DNA from: Gammaproteobacteria bacterium
GTDB taxonomy: Bacteria; Pseudomonadota; Gammaproteobacteria; UBA4575
Direction of reading: 5' to 3'
Assembly (NCBI GenBank): GCA_011523795.1
Contig: WTFY01000003.1
Span: forward strand, 124,001-188,000
DNA: 64,000 nt
Shown here: positions 38,062-47,710 of the stretch, one piece after another
How positions within the stretch are numbered: position 1 is the stretch's first letter
Layout: every line of letters starts with the position of its first letter
Made by a program: the position numbers and the translations under genes
Notes under the pieces: model-generated
What the model saw: only the letters and a program-made list of their open reading frames with translations
What the model was told of the DNA's origin: nothing
Database searches by the model: none

Positions 38062-38580
38062 ATGCTTGATGACAAGAATCAAGGTCTACCAGCTAGGTTC
38101 GATCCTCAAGTTTTAGCAGAATGTAACCTTGCCTTGACTGGCCAGGTTTCCGTTGCTGCTATGTCGCGTTTAAAACATGCAGCAGTTTCAATACGATCTG
38201 ATGCTGAGATAGACCTAAATTTTTCTAGAGGGAGTGTTGGACATTGCAAGGTTGATGGGGAAATAATATGCACTGTAGGCTTGCGCTGCGACAGGTGCCT
38301 TGATGAGCTTGAAGTTTGTCTAAGACCGATTGTAAAGCTAATTCTAATACAGGATCATGCGGCGAATTTGGGACAAACTGAGAGTTACGATCTATACGAA
38401 TATTCAGGTAAAAATATTAAGCTGACTGAGTTTGTAGAAGATGAGCTGTTATTGGCTTTTCCTCTTGCCCCAAAACACAAAGAAATTTCCTTATGTAACC
38501 AAGATGTGGTAGCGTGGCTCGCCACTTGCTGCAGACCTGAAGACAATACAAGGAATCCTTTTGCTAAATTGAGATACTAG
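38062..38580 (+). CDS. yceD: YceD family protein (DUF177), 23S rRNA accumulation protein
   Basis: 172-aa cytoplasmic protein of the DUF177 family, linked with 23S rRNA accumulation in E. coli. The family motif is visible as [18 protein letters not shown], and the order yceD-rpmF-plsX is diagnostic. The C-terminal half holds acidic stretches ([19 protein letters not shown]). It is followed closely by rpmF. Confidence 0.9.
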   Translation: MLDDKNQGLPARFDPQVLAECNLALTGQVSVAAMSRLKHAAVSIRSDAEIDLNFSRGSVGHCKVDGEIICTVGLRCDRCLDELEVCLRPIVKLILIQDHAANLGQTESYDLYEYSGKNIKLTEFVEDELLLAFPLAPKHKEISLCNQDVVAWLATCCRPEDNTRNPFAKLRY

Positions 38581-38597
38581 ACTTGCTTGGAGAAGCC

Positions 38598-38795
38598 ATG
38601 GCAGTACAAAAAAACAGGAAGACACGCTCTAAAAGAGACATGCGTAGGGCACATGACGCGCTCACTACTGCTACGCTGTCAATTGATCACACTACCGGTG
38701 AAACTCATTTACGCCATCATGTGACCCCGGATGGATACTATCGGGGAAGGCAGATAGTTTTCAAGCCTGAGGAGTTTGAGGATGATGAAGAGTAG
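38598..38795 (+). CDS. rpmF: 50S ribosomal protein L32
   Basis: 65-aa ribosomal protein. The sequence begins [21 protein letters not shown] and continues [16 protein letters not shown], the classic L32 pattern without the zinc cysteines. The start is placed at ATG 38598, where GGAGAAG lies just upstream and the conserved N-terminus begins. The protein has an extra acidic C-terminal tail (PEEFEDDEE) compared with the 57-aa E. coli protein. Confidence 0.97.
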   Translation: MAVQKNRKTRSKRDMRRAHDALTTATLSIDHTTGETHLRHHVTPDGYYRGRQIVFKPEEFEDDEE

Positions 38796-38891
38796 CCATC
38801 TATTAAATGCCTTTTAAGCAAGTATATTTGTCTTGCCATAGATGCGTATCTGTTTGATCTGCCATAGGCTTTGCTGAGTCAACGGTAGAAA

Positions 38892-39917
38892 GTGTCCAAC
38901 TACACTGTTTCACTGGATGCGATGGGCGGTGATTTTGGCGTGCCCGTAATAGTCAAGGCGGCAGTGGAGTATTTGGAAAATAATAATGACACTTCCTTGA
39001 TCTTGGTAGGGAATCGGGAGCTAATTGAATCTGAGCTAGGCAAAATCAATTCACATTCTAATGCCAGGCTGAAAATCTACCATGCCAGCCAGTGCATTGA
39101 GATGAACGAATCTCCCTCGCGTGCATTACGCACAAAAAAAGATTCATCTATGCGTGTAGCAATTAACCTTGTTAAGGAAGGAATAGCTGATGCGTGTGTT
39201 AGTGCGGGAAATACAGGTGCATTAATGGCTACTGCTCGTTATGTGCTGAAGACTTTGTCTGGTATTGACCGGCCTGCAATTATTAGCACGATTCCATCAA
39301 TTTTTGGCCATACTTATATGTTGGATTTAGGTGCTAACATAGGCTGCAGCAGTGAGCATTTGTTGCAGTTTGCAGTTATGGGAGCAGTTTTAGCGTCCGC
39401 CATGGACGATATAAACAATCCAAAAGTGGGTCTACTTAACATTGGAGAAGAGGAAATCAAGGGTAATGAGCAAGTGAAAAAAGCAAATGAAATGCTGCGC
39501 CAGAGTGGGCTGAATTATATTGGATACGTAGAGGGGGGTGACGTATATTGCAGGGATGTCAATGTGGTTGTGTGTGATGGATTTGTCGGCAATGTCTCAC
39601 TAAAAGCCAGTGAAGGCGTGGCAAAAACAATCTCGCATTACATCAAGCTGGAATTTGACCGCAATTTATTTACTCGTTTTTGTGGCTTGCTCGCTCTCCC
39701 TGTGTTGAAATCATTCAGTCAGAGAATTGATCCAAGATGTTATAATGGAGCGAGCTTGTTAGGCCTTCGTGGCGTGGTGATTAAAAGCCATGGAAGCGCT
39801 GATGCCTACTCCTTTCAGCATGCAATTGATATTGCACGCGTCGAAGCAGTAAAGCAGGTACCCGAACTAATTGACAGCCGAATCGCAGCGTATTTGGAAA
39901 ACAGCAGCACACAATGA
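38892..39917 (+). CDS. plsX: Phosphate acyltransferase PlsX
   Basis: Makes acyl-phosphate from acyl-ACP for phospholipid synthesis with PlsY. Seen: [19 protein letters not shown] at the N-terminus, [24 protein letters not shown]-type substrate loop, [16 protein letters not shown], and [20 protein letters not shown] with [18 protein letters not shown]. Start is GTG 38892. The stop overlaps the fabH start by four bases (ATGA), so the two are translationally coupled. Confidence 0.97.
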   Translation: MSNYTVSLDAMGGDFGVPVIVKAAVEYLENNNDTSLILVGNRELIESELGKINSHSNARLKIYHASQCIEMNESPSRALRTKKDSSMRVAINLVKEGIADACVSAGNTGALMATARYVLKTLSGIDRPAIISTIPSIFGHTYMLDLGANIGCSSEHLLQFAVMGAVLASAMDDINNPKVGLLNIGEEEIKGNEQVKKANEMLRQSGLNYIGYVEGGDVYCRDVNVVVCDGFVGNVSLKASEGVAKTISHYIKLEFDRNLFTRFCGLLALPVLKSFSQRIDPRCYNGASLLGLRGVVIKSHGSADAYSFQHAIDIARVEAVKQVPELIDSRIAAYLENSSTQ

Positions 39918-40882
39918 CTTATTCAAGGATAACTGGTACCGGTAGCTATTTGCCAGAGAAATTGCTCACGAACAAGGACTTGGAGAAAATCGTAGATACA
40001 ACTGACACTTGGATACGGGAAAGGACAGGCATCAAGGAACGCCATATTGCGGCAGATACAGAAACTACCAGTGATCTTGCTTTCCATGCATCTCGTAAAG
40101 CGATTGAAATGGCAGGTATTTCAAGTTCTGAAATTGACATGGTAATTCTGGCAACTACTACCGCAGATAAAATTTTTCCTGGAACAGCCTGCTTGTTGCA
40201 AAAACAGCTTGATGTTCATGGGTGTCCGGCTTTTGATGTGCAGGCAGTATGTACAGGGTTCGTATATGCCTTGAGTATTGCTGATAAGTTTATTCGTGCA
40301 GGCGAGACTCGGCGTGTTCTGGTAGTAGGCTCAGAAACTTTATCACGTATTCTGGACTGGAATGATCGAAGTACTTGCGTTCTGTTTGGAGATGGAGCTG
40401 GCGCAGTAGTACTAGAAGCAGACTCAGAGCCTGGAATCATGTCAACACATTTGCATGCTGACGGGAGCTATGAAGACCTCTTACATGTACCGCATGGTAT
40501 ATCAATAGGCTATGAGCAGCTCAAAGCAGGAGAAGCTTATGTCTATATGGAAGGTAATGCTGTGTTCAAAATGGCTGTAAATAAACTTGGACAGTTAGTT
40601 GATGAGGCATTGACGGCTAACGGGATCAGCAAGAGTGATATAGACTGGCTGGTTCCTCACCAGGCAAACAGCCGTATCATTGAAGCAACTGCACGGAAAC
40701 TGAGAATGTCGATGGAGCGTGTAATCGTTACTGTTGCCGAGCATGGAAACACATCCGCAGCATCCATTCCTTTAGCGCTAGATATTGCGGTACGTGATGG
40801 CAGAATAAAAAGAGGTGAAACATTAATGCTAGAAGCATTTGGCAGTGGATTCACGTGGGGTTCTGTTCTCCTCAAATTCTGA
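39914..40882 (+). CDS. fabH: Beta-ketoacyl-ACP synthase III FabH
   Basis: Starts fatty-acid synthesis by condensing acetyl-CoA with malonyl-ACP. The catalytic triad is visible: Cys in [13 protein letters not shown], His in [12 protein letters not shown] and Asn in [14 protein letters not shown]. The N-terminus [13 protein letters not shown] and [14 protein letters not shown] are typical. Length 322 aa is normal. Coupled to plsX by a 4-bp overlap. Confidence 0.97.
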   Translation: MTYSRITGTGSYLPEKLLTNKDLEKIVDTTDTWIRERTGIKERHIAADTETTSDLAFHASRKAIEMAGISSSEIDMVILATTTADKIFPGTACLLQKQLDVHGCPAFDVQAVCTGFVYALSIADKFIRAGETRRVLVVGSETLSRILDWNDRSTCVLFGDGAGAVVLEADSEPGIMSTHLHADGSYEDLLHVPHGISIGYEQLKAGEAYVYMEGNAVFKMAVNKLGQLVDEALTANGISKSDIDWLVPHQANSRIIEATARKLRMSMERVIVTVAEHGNTSAASIPLALDIAVRDGRIKRGETLMLEAFGSGFTWGSVLLKF

Positions 40883-40905
40883 CAACCTGGCTCAGAATTG
40901 TATAG

Positions 40906-41556
40906 GTGACTGTGACAAGTTCATCGACTTTCAGTGCAGACTGTACGAAATGTTCCCGTATCGTAAGTCATTTGGCATACCAGAAAAAAAGATTTTCTAC
41001 CTATTACTGTAAACCTGTCCCTGCATTTGGCGACTCAGATGCACGGCTGCTGATTGTAGGATTAGCACCTGGACTGCACGGTGCGAATGCAACAGGAAGA
41101 CCTTTTACCGGCGATTATGCAGGAGTACTGCTGTACCAAATGCTTTTTCAGTTCGGATTTGCCACGCAACCTGTTTCTACTAGTAATAATGACACCTTGC
41201 AGCTAAAAAACTGTCGTATTACCAATGCTGTCAAATGTTTGCCACCTGCAAACAAGCCAACGGCTGAAGAAGTCAAGAATTGTAATTCTTATTTGTATAA
41301 TGAGCTCTGTCAGCTAAATTCTGAAAGCGTGGTTCTTGCATTAGGCAAGATTGCCCATGATGCAGTCTTGACTGCGTTTGGGCTCAGTCGTCGCAAATAC
41401 CCATTTACTCACGGAGGTAGGTATAAATTGAACTCTTGTTTGTACCTATTGGATAGTTATCACTGTAGCCGCTATAACGTACAAACTAAACGGCTAACTC
41501 AAGAGCAATTTCAAGCCGTTTTCGAAGAAGTAGTTTCTATACTTAATAGGAATTAA
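40906..41556 (+). CDS. Uracil-DNA glycosylase, family 5-like (UdgB type)
   Basis: 216-aa base-excision repair enzyme. Motif A is GLAPGLHGANATGRPFTGD, close to the family 5 pattern, and the C-terminal motif is DSYHCSRYNVQTKRLT. Four cysteines for an iron-sulfur cluster are probable: CTKC near the N-terminus with later cysteines YYC and VKC. Family 4 enzymes are the alternative, but HCSRYN plus the alanine-proline motif A favours family 5. Start is GTG 40906. It lies 21 bp before uvrC, a natural DNA-repair pairing. Confidence 0.85.
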   Translation: MTVTSSSTFSADCTKCSRIVSHLAYQKKRFSTYYCKPVPAFGDSDARLLIVGLAPGLHGANATGRPFTGDYAGVLLYQMLFQFGFATQPVSTSNNDTLQLKNCRITNAVKCLPPANKPTAEEVKNCNSYLYNELCQLNSESVVLALGKIAHDAVLTAFGLSRRKYPFTHGGRYKLNSCLYLLDSYHCSRYNVQTKRLTQEQFQAVFEEVVSILNRN

Positions 41557-41577
41557 TTCAAAAAACTGTAGCGTACA

Positions 41578-43398
41578 ATGAGCCCATCCAACCATAGGCG
41601 GTTAGTACAGACTCTAGCTGCCAGACCTGGTGTCTATCGTATGCTCGATTCAAATGGAGAACTACTGTATGTAGGCAAGGCTAAAAATTTAAAAAAAAGA
41701 GTAGCTGCGTATTTTTCAAAAAGCCAGCAAAGCTTAAGGATAAGCAAGATGCTTGCACAGACTGAGCAAATTGAGACAACGGTTACCAACACCGAATCTG
41801 AAGCATTACTGCTGGAGAACAACCTCATCAAGCGACACCGCCCACGCTACAACATCCTGTTAAAAGACGACAAAAGCTACCCCTATATTTTTATTTCTAC
41901 TAGTCATGCATTCCCTCAAATAGCGTTTTACCGCGGCAGTCATGCGAAAACGGGAAAGTATTTTGGTCCTTATGCGAGTGCTGGAGCAGCCAGAGAGGCA
42001 TTAAGTATCCTACAAAAAGTTTTCAAAGTTCGGCAATGCGATGATTATTTTTTTAATCACCGTGACAGGCCATGTCTTCAATACCAGATTGATCGTTGTA
42101 GTGCGCCTTGTGTAGGACTAATCGATTCAGACAGCTATTGTAAAGAAGTCTTGGCGGCAGTTGAGTTTCTTAATGGCAACAGTGATTTTTTAATAGCCAG
42201 CTATGTCAAGGAAATGGATCATGCTTCTACTGATCTTGATTACGAAAAAGCAGCACAATACCGTGACAAGATTGAGTTATTGCGTGCTGTCTCTGAGCAG
42301 CAATACGTAAGTTCACAAAAAGGTGATGTCGATATAGTCGCCGTAGCATTAGAAGGCCAAGTTGCTTGCGTGCAGATATTCAATATTCGTGCAGGCGTAA
42401 ATCTAGGTAATAAATGTTTCTTTCCGAAGCTTCCTGGAGTAATGAGAGAAGAAGAAGTCATTGCTGCGTTTATTGGCCAGTATTATCTCACTCATAGTGT
42501 CCCGGAAGAAATCTTTGTGAGTCACCGCCCATCTGATACAAAAGTATTGCAAGAAGTACTTAGCAATAAATTGGAAAAATCTGTCTCAATAGTATGCTCA
42601 CCACGCAGTAAAAGAGCCCGGTGGCTAGACATTGCCAAGAAAAATGCTGCTGCGGGCTTACATGGGAAGATGGCTTCAAAAGCGGGATTTATGCAACGCT
42701 TTGAGGCCATTCAAGAAGAGCTAGGCCTTGATTGTATACCCGTGCGAATAGAATGTTTCGATGTAAGCCATATAAGCGGCGAGGCTACCGTAGCTTCGTG
42801 CATAGTGTTTGAACAAGAAGGGCCAGTAAAATCTGATTACCGCTGTTTCCATATTCGAGGCACCAAATCTTGCGATGACTATGCAGCCATGCATCAAGCC
42901 CTAATTAGGCATTATACAAGGCTTAAACAAGTTGATGGAAAGTTGCCTGATATCCTCTTGATTGATGGGGGCAAGGGCCAAGTTGGTGAAGCATCAGCTG
43001 TATTAAATGAATTACAGGTAGAAAATGTCATCATAATCGGTGTGACTAAAGTTGCAGGCAGACGAACAGGTGGCGAGTCACTCATATTCGCCGATACGGG
43101 AAAAGTTGTACATCTTCCCGAAAATTCACTTGCACTTCACTTGATTCAGCAGATCAGGAATGAGGCACACCGATTTGCGATTACAGGGCACAGGAAACGC
43201 CGTGCAAGAAATAAAACCACTTCACCATTAGAGCATATTGCCGGCGTGGGACCTAAGCGAAGACAAAATTTGCTGAAGCACTTTGGTGGCATGCGAGGTA
43301 TTTATCGGGCTGGAGTAGAAGAACTTGCAAAAGTACCAGGAATTAGCCTTAGCCTTGCAGAAGCGGTGTACCAGAAAGTACATGAGTCTTCGAACTAA
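41578..43398 (+). CDS. uvrC: UvrABC excinuclease subunit C
   Basis: Makes both incisions in nucleotide excision repair. The N-terminal GIY-YIG nuclease shows PGVYRMLDSNGELLYVGKAKNLKKRV. The UVR motif is DLDYEKAAQYRDKIELL, the RNase H-like nuclease shows ECFDVSHISGEATVASCIVF and LLIDGGKGQVGEA, and the C-terminal HhH pair is IAGVGPKRRQNLLKHFGG with VPGISLSLAEAVY. Length 606 aa is normal. It precedes pgsA by 6 bp. Confidence 0.97.
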   Translation: MSPSNHRRLVQTLAARPGVYRMLDSNGELLYVGKAKNLKKRVAAYFSKSQQSLRISKMLAQTEQIETTVTNTESEALLLENNLIKRHRPRYNILLKDDKSYPYIFISTSHAFPQIAFYRGSHAKTGKYFGPYASAGAAREALSILQKVFKVRQCDDYFFNHRDRPCLQYQIDRCSAPCVGLIDSDSYCKEVLAAVEFLNGNSDFLIASYVKEMDHASTDLDYEKAAQYRDKIELLRAVSEQQYVSSQKGDVDIVAVALEGQVACVQIFNIRAGVNLGNKCFFPKLPGVMREEEVIAAFIGQYYLTHSVPEEIFVSHRPSDTKVLQEVLSNKLEKSVSIVCSPRSKRARWLDIAKKNAAAGLHGKMASKAGFMQRFEAIQEELGLDCIPVRIECFDVSHISGEATVASCIVFEQEGPVKSDYRCFHIRGTKSCDDYAAMHQALIRHYTRLKQVDGKLPDILLIDGGKGQVGEASAVLNELQVENVIIIGVTKVAGRRTGGESLIFADTGKVVHLPENSLALHLIQQIRNEAHRFAITGHRKRRARNKTTSPLEHIAGVGPKRRQNLLKHFGGMRGIYRAGVEELAKVPGISLSLAEAVYQKVHESSN

Positions 43399-43404
43399 AT
43401 CTAA

Positions 43405-43962
43405 ATGTTAAGCAGCATCCCAAACTCGCTAACATGCTTGAGGATATTAATAATTCCAGTATTGGTGTTTGTTTATTATTTTCCGCTGGGTCATTGGGGT
43501 ATGCCGCTCGCAGCTGTGCTCTTTGGGCTCGCTTCATTGACCGATTGGCTCGATGGGTATCTCGCACGCCGGTTAAACCAAGTTTCTAAATTAGGAGCTT
43601 TTTTGGATCCAATAGCTGACAAACTTATAGTAATTACGGTACTAGTTGTGATTGTTAACACTCATGGACAATTGAATATACTGATTCCAGCATTGGTCAT
43701 TATCGCCAGGGAAATTGTAGTATCAGGTTTGCGGGAATGGATGTCTGAACTTGGCCGCAGGGAGTCGGTTGCAGTTTCTGTAATGGGCAAGTTTAAAACT
43801 GCGGTACAAATGATTGCATTGTTTATGATGCTCTATTATTACCCGGCGTTCGGTATCCCTGTATTTGAGACCGGAGTGTGGCTGCTGTACTTGGCTGCAA
43901 GCCTTACACTTTGGTCGATGATGATCTACATTTTTCGTGCTATCAAATCGAATGTTGATTAA
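43405..43962 (+). CDS. pgsA: CDP-diacylglycerol--glycerol-3-phosphate 3-phosphatidyltransferase
   Basis: Membrane enzyme that makes phosphatidylglycerol phosphate. The CDP-alcohol phosphotransferase motif DG-x2-AR-x8-G-x3-D-x3-D is complete in DWLDGYLARRLNQVSKLGAF followed by LDPIADK. N-terminus SIPNSLTCLRILIIPVLVFVYY is typical. Length 185 aa is normal. The uvrC-pgsA-tRNA-Gly order is the one seen in E. coli. Confidence 0.96.
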   Translation: MLSSIPNSLTCLRILIIPVLVFVYYFPLGHWGMPLAAVLFGLASLTDWLDGYLARRLNQVSKLGAFLDPIADKLIVITVLVVIVNTHGQLNILIPALVIIAREIVVSGLREWMSELGRRESVAVSVMGKFKTAVQMIALFMMLYYYPAFGIPVFETGVWLLYLAASLTLWSMMIYIFRAIKSNVD

Positions 43963-44023
43963 AACGTGAACAGTGACATCTATTGACTCTTGTTTGTTGA
44001 TTGATAAACTGGCAAGTGATGTT

Positions 44024-44099
44024 GCGGGAATAGCTCAGTTGGTAGAGCGCAACCTTGCCAAGGTTGAGGTCGCGAGTTCGAGCCTCGTTTCCCGCTCCA
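44024..44099 (+). tRNA. tRNA-Gly (GCC)
   Basis: Acceptor GCGGGAA pairs with TTCCCGC; D arm GCTCAGTTGGTAGAGC; anticodon stem CAACC/GGTTG with loop TTGCCAA (anticodon GCC); T arm with TTCGAGC. The 3' CCA is encoded (44097-44099), giving 76 bases. It follows pgsA, the same place as glyW in E. coli. A short weak hairpin AAGATT-GCCG-AATCTT follows. Confidence 0.97.
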
Positions 44100-44342
44100 T
44101 AAGATTGCCGAATCTTTCAGCAGACCTATCCACAACTAATTCAATTCCGGTTTAAGGTACTGTTACCAAGTGAACTGGAATGAAGGCTTCATGCGAGACG
44201 TGTATATGGTACATGTAGCTTCTTTAGGCTAAAATTTTTTCAGGCTAGTGCTGCCAAACAGGCAAGTTATTAGCCTGGATTCAGCACATTCATTCTACTT
44301 GTAACGTCATTGAGAACAGGCTGGTATTTGCACTTATTCTGC

Positions 44343-45014
44343 ATGAACACCGTGGAAAGTTTTGATCTTATTATATTTGATTGTGACGGTGTTCTTGTCG
44401 ACAGTGAAAGAATCACTGCCGAAGTGTTTGGAAATGTACTTTTTGAGGAGTGTGGCTTGTCAATGACCATACCTGACTTATTGAGAACGTTTTTGGGCAA
44501 GTCTTCTAAAGAGTCTTTGGAAATCATTGAAGGCTTGACAGGGCGCAAGCCACCTTCAACTCTAGAAGCACGCTACCAAGGCGAAATTATCTCTGCCTTA
44601 AAGCAATCAGTGACCGCAGTGTGTGGTATCAAACAGGCCTTGGCGGAAATCACTATCCCATACTGCGTTGCATCTGATGGATCACACGAGAAAATGCGTA
44701 CTACTTTGAACAAAGCAGGTTTGCTGAAGTTATTTGAAGGGAAGCTTTATAGTGCCTCTGATGTACAACGCAGAAAACCTTTTCCCGATATCTATCTCCA
44801 TGCAGCTCATGAGATGGGTCGTGTAGCACCTCATAGATGTCTGGTAATTGAAGATAGCCCCGTGGGTGTAAAAGGAGGGGTTGCTGCAGGAATGATTGTA
44901 TTCGGATATGCGGAATTCATAAAGGATGACTGGTTAGCAGAAGCTGGTGCCCATCACGTCTTCAAGGAAATGTCAGCCTTGCCTGGAGAGATTACGGCTT
45001 ATCTACGGAATTAG
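44343..45014 (+). CDS. HAD-IA family phosphatase (phosphoglucomutase/GPH-like)
   Basis: 223-aa haloacid-dehalogenase hydrolase. Motif I is FDCDGVLVDSERITAEV, motif II VASDGSHEKM, motif III KPFPDIYLHAA, motif IV VIEDSPVGVKGGVAAGM. The DGVLVDSE form is that of the beta-phosphoglucomutase / sugar phosphatase subgroup; the exact substrate cannot be read. The start is placed at ATG 44343, immediately before the conserved strand; an upstream in-frame TTG at 44310 adds 11 residues without support. Confidence 0.88.
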   Translation: MNTVESFDLIIFDCDGVLVDSERITAEVFGNVLFEECGLSMTIPDLLRTFLGKSSKESLEIIEGLTGRKPPSTLEARYQGEIISALKQSVTAVCGIKQALAEITIPYCVASDGSHEKMRTTLNKAGLLKLFEGKLYSASDVQRRKPFPDIYLHAAHEMGRVAPHRCLVIEDSPVGVKGGVAAGMIVFGYAEFIKDDWLAEAGAHHVFKEMSALPGEITAYLRN

Positions 45015-45060
45015 CCAAGTTTTCAAGCGCTTTCATACCTATGCGGCCAAAGGAAAATAC

Positions 45061-46920
45061 TTACTTTAGCCAAAGTATCTGCTTGAAATCGTCTGGTCCA
45101 ACAGGTTCTTCTGCAACAATTTTTAGTTCAGGCCTTAGACTTCGGAGTAAACCCTGTATGGATCTTTGACCTTGATTGCCAGCATGAAGTCTAGTTATGG
45201 TGATTGGTATAACAGCCACCTGATTTTTTGCAAGTACCTCTTCAAAACTCGGGTCGGCAAAGCAATGTTGATATTTTTTAAAGTTTTCATTTTCTTGGAA
45301 TATACCTATAGCGTTGCCATTAACAATTTCCGAAATGATTAGTTGATTCGATTCTTCCATCGACTCCAATTTTCCTTCTAAATGAATAAAAATTGCATTT
45401 GCTCCCTTTAGCAAAAAAAGTGATGCCTGGGAAGTGAAAGCTTTAGCCTGTACAACAACCCGAATTGGGCGCCTGATACAGTTACTGAGTATAAGCGGTC
45501 CGATTATGCTTGCATGCTTAAAAATGACAATTAATGAGCCTTGCTCAGGTATGTTTTCTAAACCGATTTTTTCCACACGGTAAACTAGACGGGTCAAGAC
45601 CCATGCGATAAATCGTATAGGGAATTCGGGAGCCTTTAAGAATAGGAAAAATGCGAAAATGGCATTAAGCAAAGCTACTGTAAGAAATAGTTGGGGGATG
45701 TCCAGACCGATGTTTAGAAGTGATATCGCATAAACGGATGCAGCGACTATAGCTATTGCATTTAGAATATTATTCCCAGCAATTACGCGTGAGCGTCTAT
45801 TTGGATTGGTGCGTGCTTGGATCAGTGCATATAAGGGGACGATGTAGATGCCTCCAAAAGTCCCTATTAGTAATAAATCGATACATAAACGCCAGTTAGA
45901 CTTTATCTGAATAAACTCAAATAGACTTAGCAGTTCTTTGGATGTGTGTACCGTAGTTGCAAAATAGGCGTCAATACCAAACAGGGTCAGGCCTATTGCG
46001 CCCATAGGTACAAGTCCCAACTCTATGGTTCGGTTAGAGAGTCTCTCGCAAAGGAGAGAACCGGTGCCTATGCCAATACAGAACAATGTAAGAAACAATG
46101 TGACAACTTCCACATCTGCCCCCAAGGCAAGGTGTGTGAAGTTAGGCAACTGGGTGATGTAAGTTGCTCCTAAAAACCAAAACCATGAAACTCCTAGTAT
46201 GGAACTGAAAACAACTTTGTTTTCTCTTAATGAAATCACATTTCTGTATGTTTCAGAGATCGGGTTCCAGCGGATTTTGAGCAAGGAATTTACAGTAGTA
46301 GTGCGGGGGATGCCTAATGAACTTAAATAACCCAAAACAGCTAAACTGATCACTGCACATGACACAATTGCACCTGTTTCAGATGAAATTCCAGCCAAAA
46401 TACCGCCAAATATTGTGCCCAGCAATATTGCCATAAACGTTCCGGATTCGACTAACGCGTTACCACCTATCAATTCATCATTTCTCAGATGTTCCGGGAT
46501 GATCGAATACTTGATCGGGCCGAAGAATGAAGACTGTGAGCCCATAAAGAACAGTGCCAGCAGTAATAAGGGAATGCTGTTGAGATAAAACCCTATTGCT
46601 GCAAACAGCATAATGCAGATTTCACCTATCTTGATTTTCTTGATAAGGCTGGCTTTTTCAAACCGGTCTGCAATCTGGCCAGCAGTAGCTGAGAAAAGGA
46701 AAAACGGCAATATGAAGAGAATGGCCGCAAAATTGATGATGTTGTTTGATTCGCCAGACCCTGAGTAAATGCTTTGGTAAGCAATAAGAATGATTAACGC
46801 ATTCTTAAAAACATTGTCATTGAAAGCGCCGAAAAACTGCGTAAGAAAAAATGGGCCAAAGCGCTTTTCCCTTAGCAGGCTAAGCTGGTTTTTTGTTTTC
46901 AAGTTGTGATCAGCAGGCAA
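45061..46920 (-). CDS. MFS (LplT-like) transporter fused to a degenerate PlsC-type acyltransferase domain
   Basis: 619-aa fusion. Residues ~15-430 form a 12-helix MFS unit like the lysophospholipid flippase LplT (FFLTQFFGAFNDNVFKNALIIL, NDELIGGNALVESGTF). Residues ~440-619 align with the PlsC acyltransferase of Aas-type fusions, but the catalytic motifs are changed: HX4D reads HASIIG (H469 kept, Asp replaced by G474), and the FPEGT-type motif reads FQENEN (541-546). The acyltransferase half is thus probably inactive or altered. The AMP-ligase part of Aas is absent. Predicted role: lysophospholipid or lipid transport across the inner membrane. Convergent with the HAD gene. Confidence 0.82.
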   Translation of the reverse strand: MPADHNLKTKNQLSLLREKRFGPFFLTQFFGAFNDNVFKNALIILIAYQSIYSGSGESNNIINFAAILFILPFFLFSATAGQIADRFEKASLIKKIKIGEICIMLFAAIGFYLNSIPLLLLALFFMGSQSSFFGPIKYSIIPEHLRNDELIGGNALVESGTFMAILLGTIFGGILAGISSETGAIVSCAVISLAVLGYLSSLGIPRTTTVNSLLKIRWNPISETYRNVISLRENKVVFSSILGVSWFWFLGATYITQLPNFTHLALGADVEVVTLFLTLFCIGIGTGSLLCERLSNRTIELGLVPMGAIGLTLFGIDAYFATTVHTSKELLSLFEFIQIKSNWRLCIDLLLIGTFGGIYIVPLYALIQARTNPNRRSRVIAGNNILNAIAIVAASVYAISLLNIGLDIPQLFLTVALLNAIFAFFLFLKAPEFPIRFIAWVLTRLVYRVEKIGLENIPEQGSLIVIFKHASIIGPLILSNCIRRPIRVVVQAKAFTSQASLFLLKGANAIFIHLEGKLESMEESNQLIISEIVNGNAIGIFQENENFKKYQHCFADPSFEEVLAKNQVAVIPITITRLHAGNQGQRSIQGLLRSLRPELKIVAEEPVGPDDFKQILWLK

Positions 46921-47232
46921 GGCAGCTTAATTGCAGTTTGAGCAGACTAGTGACTCTGAATTTCTATGGTCTCAATACTCACCGCAGAATACTCCATGAT
47001 GAGTCTGTTAGGTATGGCCCGCTGGCCAAGCACTGCATCTTCGGTCTGACATATCTAAAAGTATTGAATATTCCACGTTCTATGCTGGTCTGGCATGTTT
47101 TGCTACTGAATTAGGGGAGAGTAATGGCTCTTTAATTGTTAGCAAGGCAATCTTTGGCTATCACTGAATATTGCACATGCGCTGTTTTCAAGCCTGCATG
47201 CAAAGGTTTGTTGCTGGTTAATCCAAGCAAGT
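46921..47232. other. Intergenic region, nothing recognised
   Basis: About 312 bases between the MFS-acyltransferase gene and the ferredoxin terminator. No gene I can support; a frame at 46893-47114 lacks a domain and a ribosome site. Confidence 0.35.
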
Positions 47233-47263
47233 AAAAGGAGGGTAGCTGTGCGTGTTCAGCTAC
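47233..47263 (-). terminator. Terminator after the ferredoxin gene
   Basis: On the minus strand GTAGCTG and CAGCTAC form a 7-bp stem around an 8-base loop, then CCTCCTTTTAC. It begins 9 bases after the stop codon of the ferredoxin gene. The complement of this tail looks like a perfect ribosome-binding site on the plus strand, which explains a false start there. Confidence 0.5.
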
Positions 47264-47271
47264 TGGCTTTC

Positions 47272-47604
47272 CTATTTGTAATCTGGGTTAATTGCTGTTT
47301 GGTCGAAATCAACCTCTATTTCCACATCTGTTTTAAGCCTAGACTGGCAAGCGAGGATGTAATTATCCTTAAGCATGTCTGCATCAAGTGTATAAGCAAA
47401 GTCAGTCAACTCCTTTACTTTTCCACTTATCAGCTTTGCACGGCAGGTACCGCACGAACCTACTTTGCAGTCACATGGCCAATCTATTCCAGCATTTTTT
47501 GCAGCCTGCAAAAGGTTTATACCACCCTTAACATCAAATGTTTGCCCTGTATTGTTTATCGTTGCTTTGAAATCCTTACTTTTTTTCCCACCTAATCCAA
47601 ACAT
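47272..47604 (-). CDS. 2Fe-2S ferredoxin
   Basis: 110-aa plant-type ferredoxin-fold protein. The cluster ligands are in CKVGSCGTC (C-x4-C-x2-C) with the fourth Cys in ILACQSR near the C-terminus; an extra cysteine (PCDC) precedes the first. The start is set at ATG 47604, with AGGAG seven bases upstream, and not at an in-frame ATG ten codons earlier. Partner enzyme unknown; the adjacent genes are a dps relic and DUF2182. Confidence 0.88.
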   Translation of the reverse strand: MFGLGGKKSKDFKATINNTGQTFDVKGGINLLQAAKNAGIDWPCDCKVGSCGTCRAKLISGKVKELTDFAYTLDADMLKDNYILACQSRLKTDVEIEVDFDQTAINPDYK

Positions 47605-47710
47605 AGCGTTATCTCCTTTGTGTGTTAGCTTCATGGAAGCTCGGCTTCTTTAGAAAAATTTCCATTACCATGCTTGCACTATACATCCACAATTACCGGA
47701 AGATGCAGAT

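Noticed and set aside
43973-44155. A 60-codon plus-strand frame
   Set aside because: It runs through tRNA-Gly; the AQLVERNLAKVEVASSSLV peptide is a translated tRNA.
47248-47595. A GTG-started frame with a perfect AAGGAGG site
   Set aside because: It is antisense to the ferredoxin gene, and the site is the complement of the ferredoxin terminator's T-rich tail.
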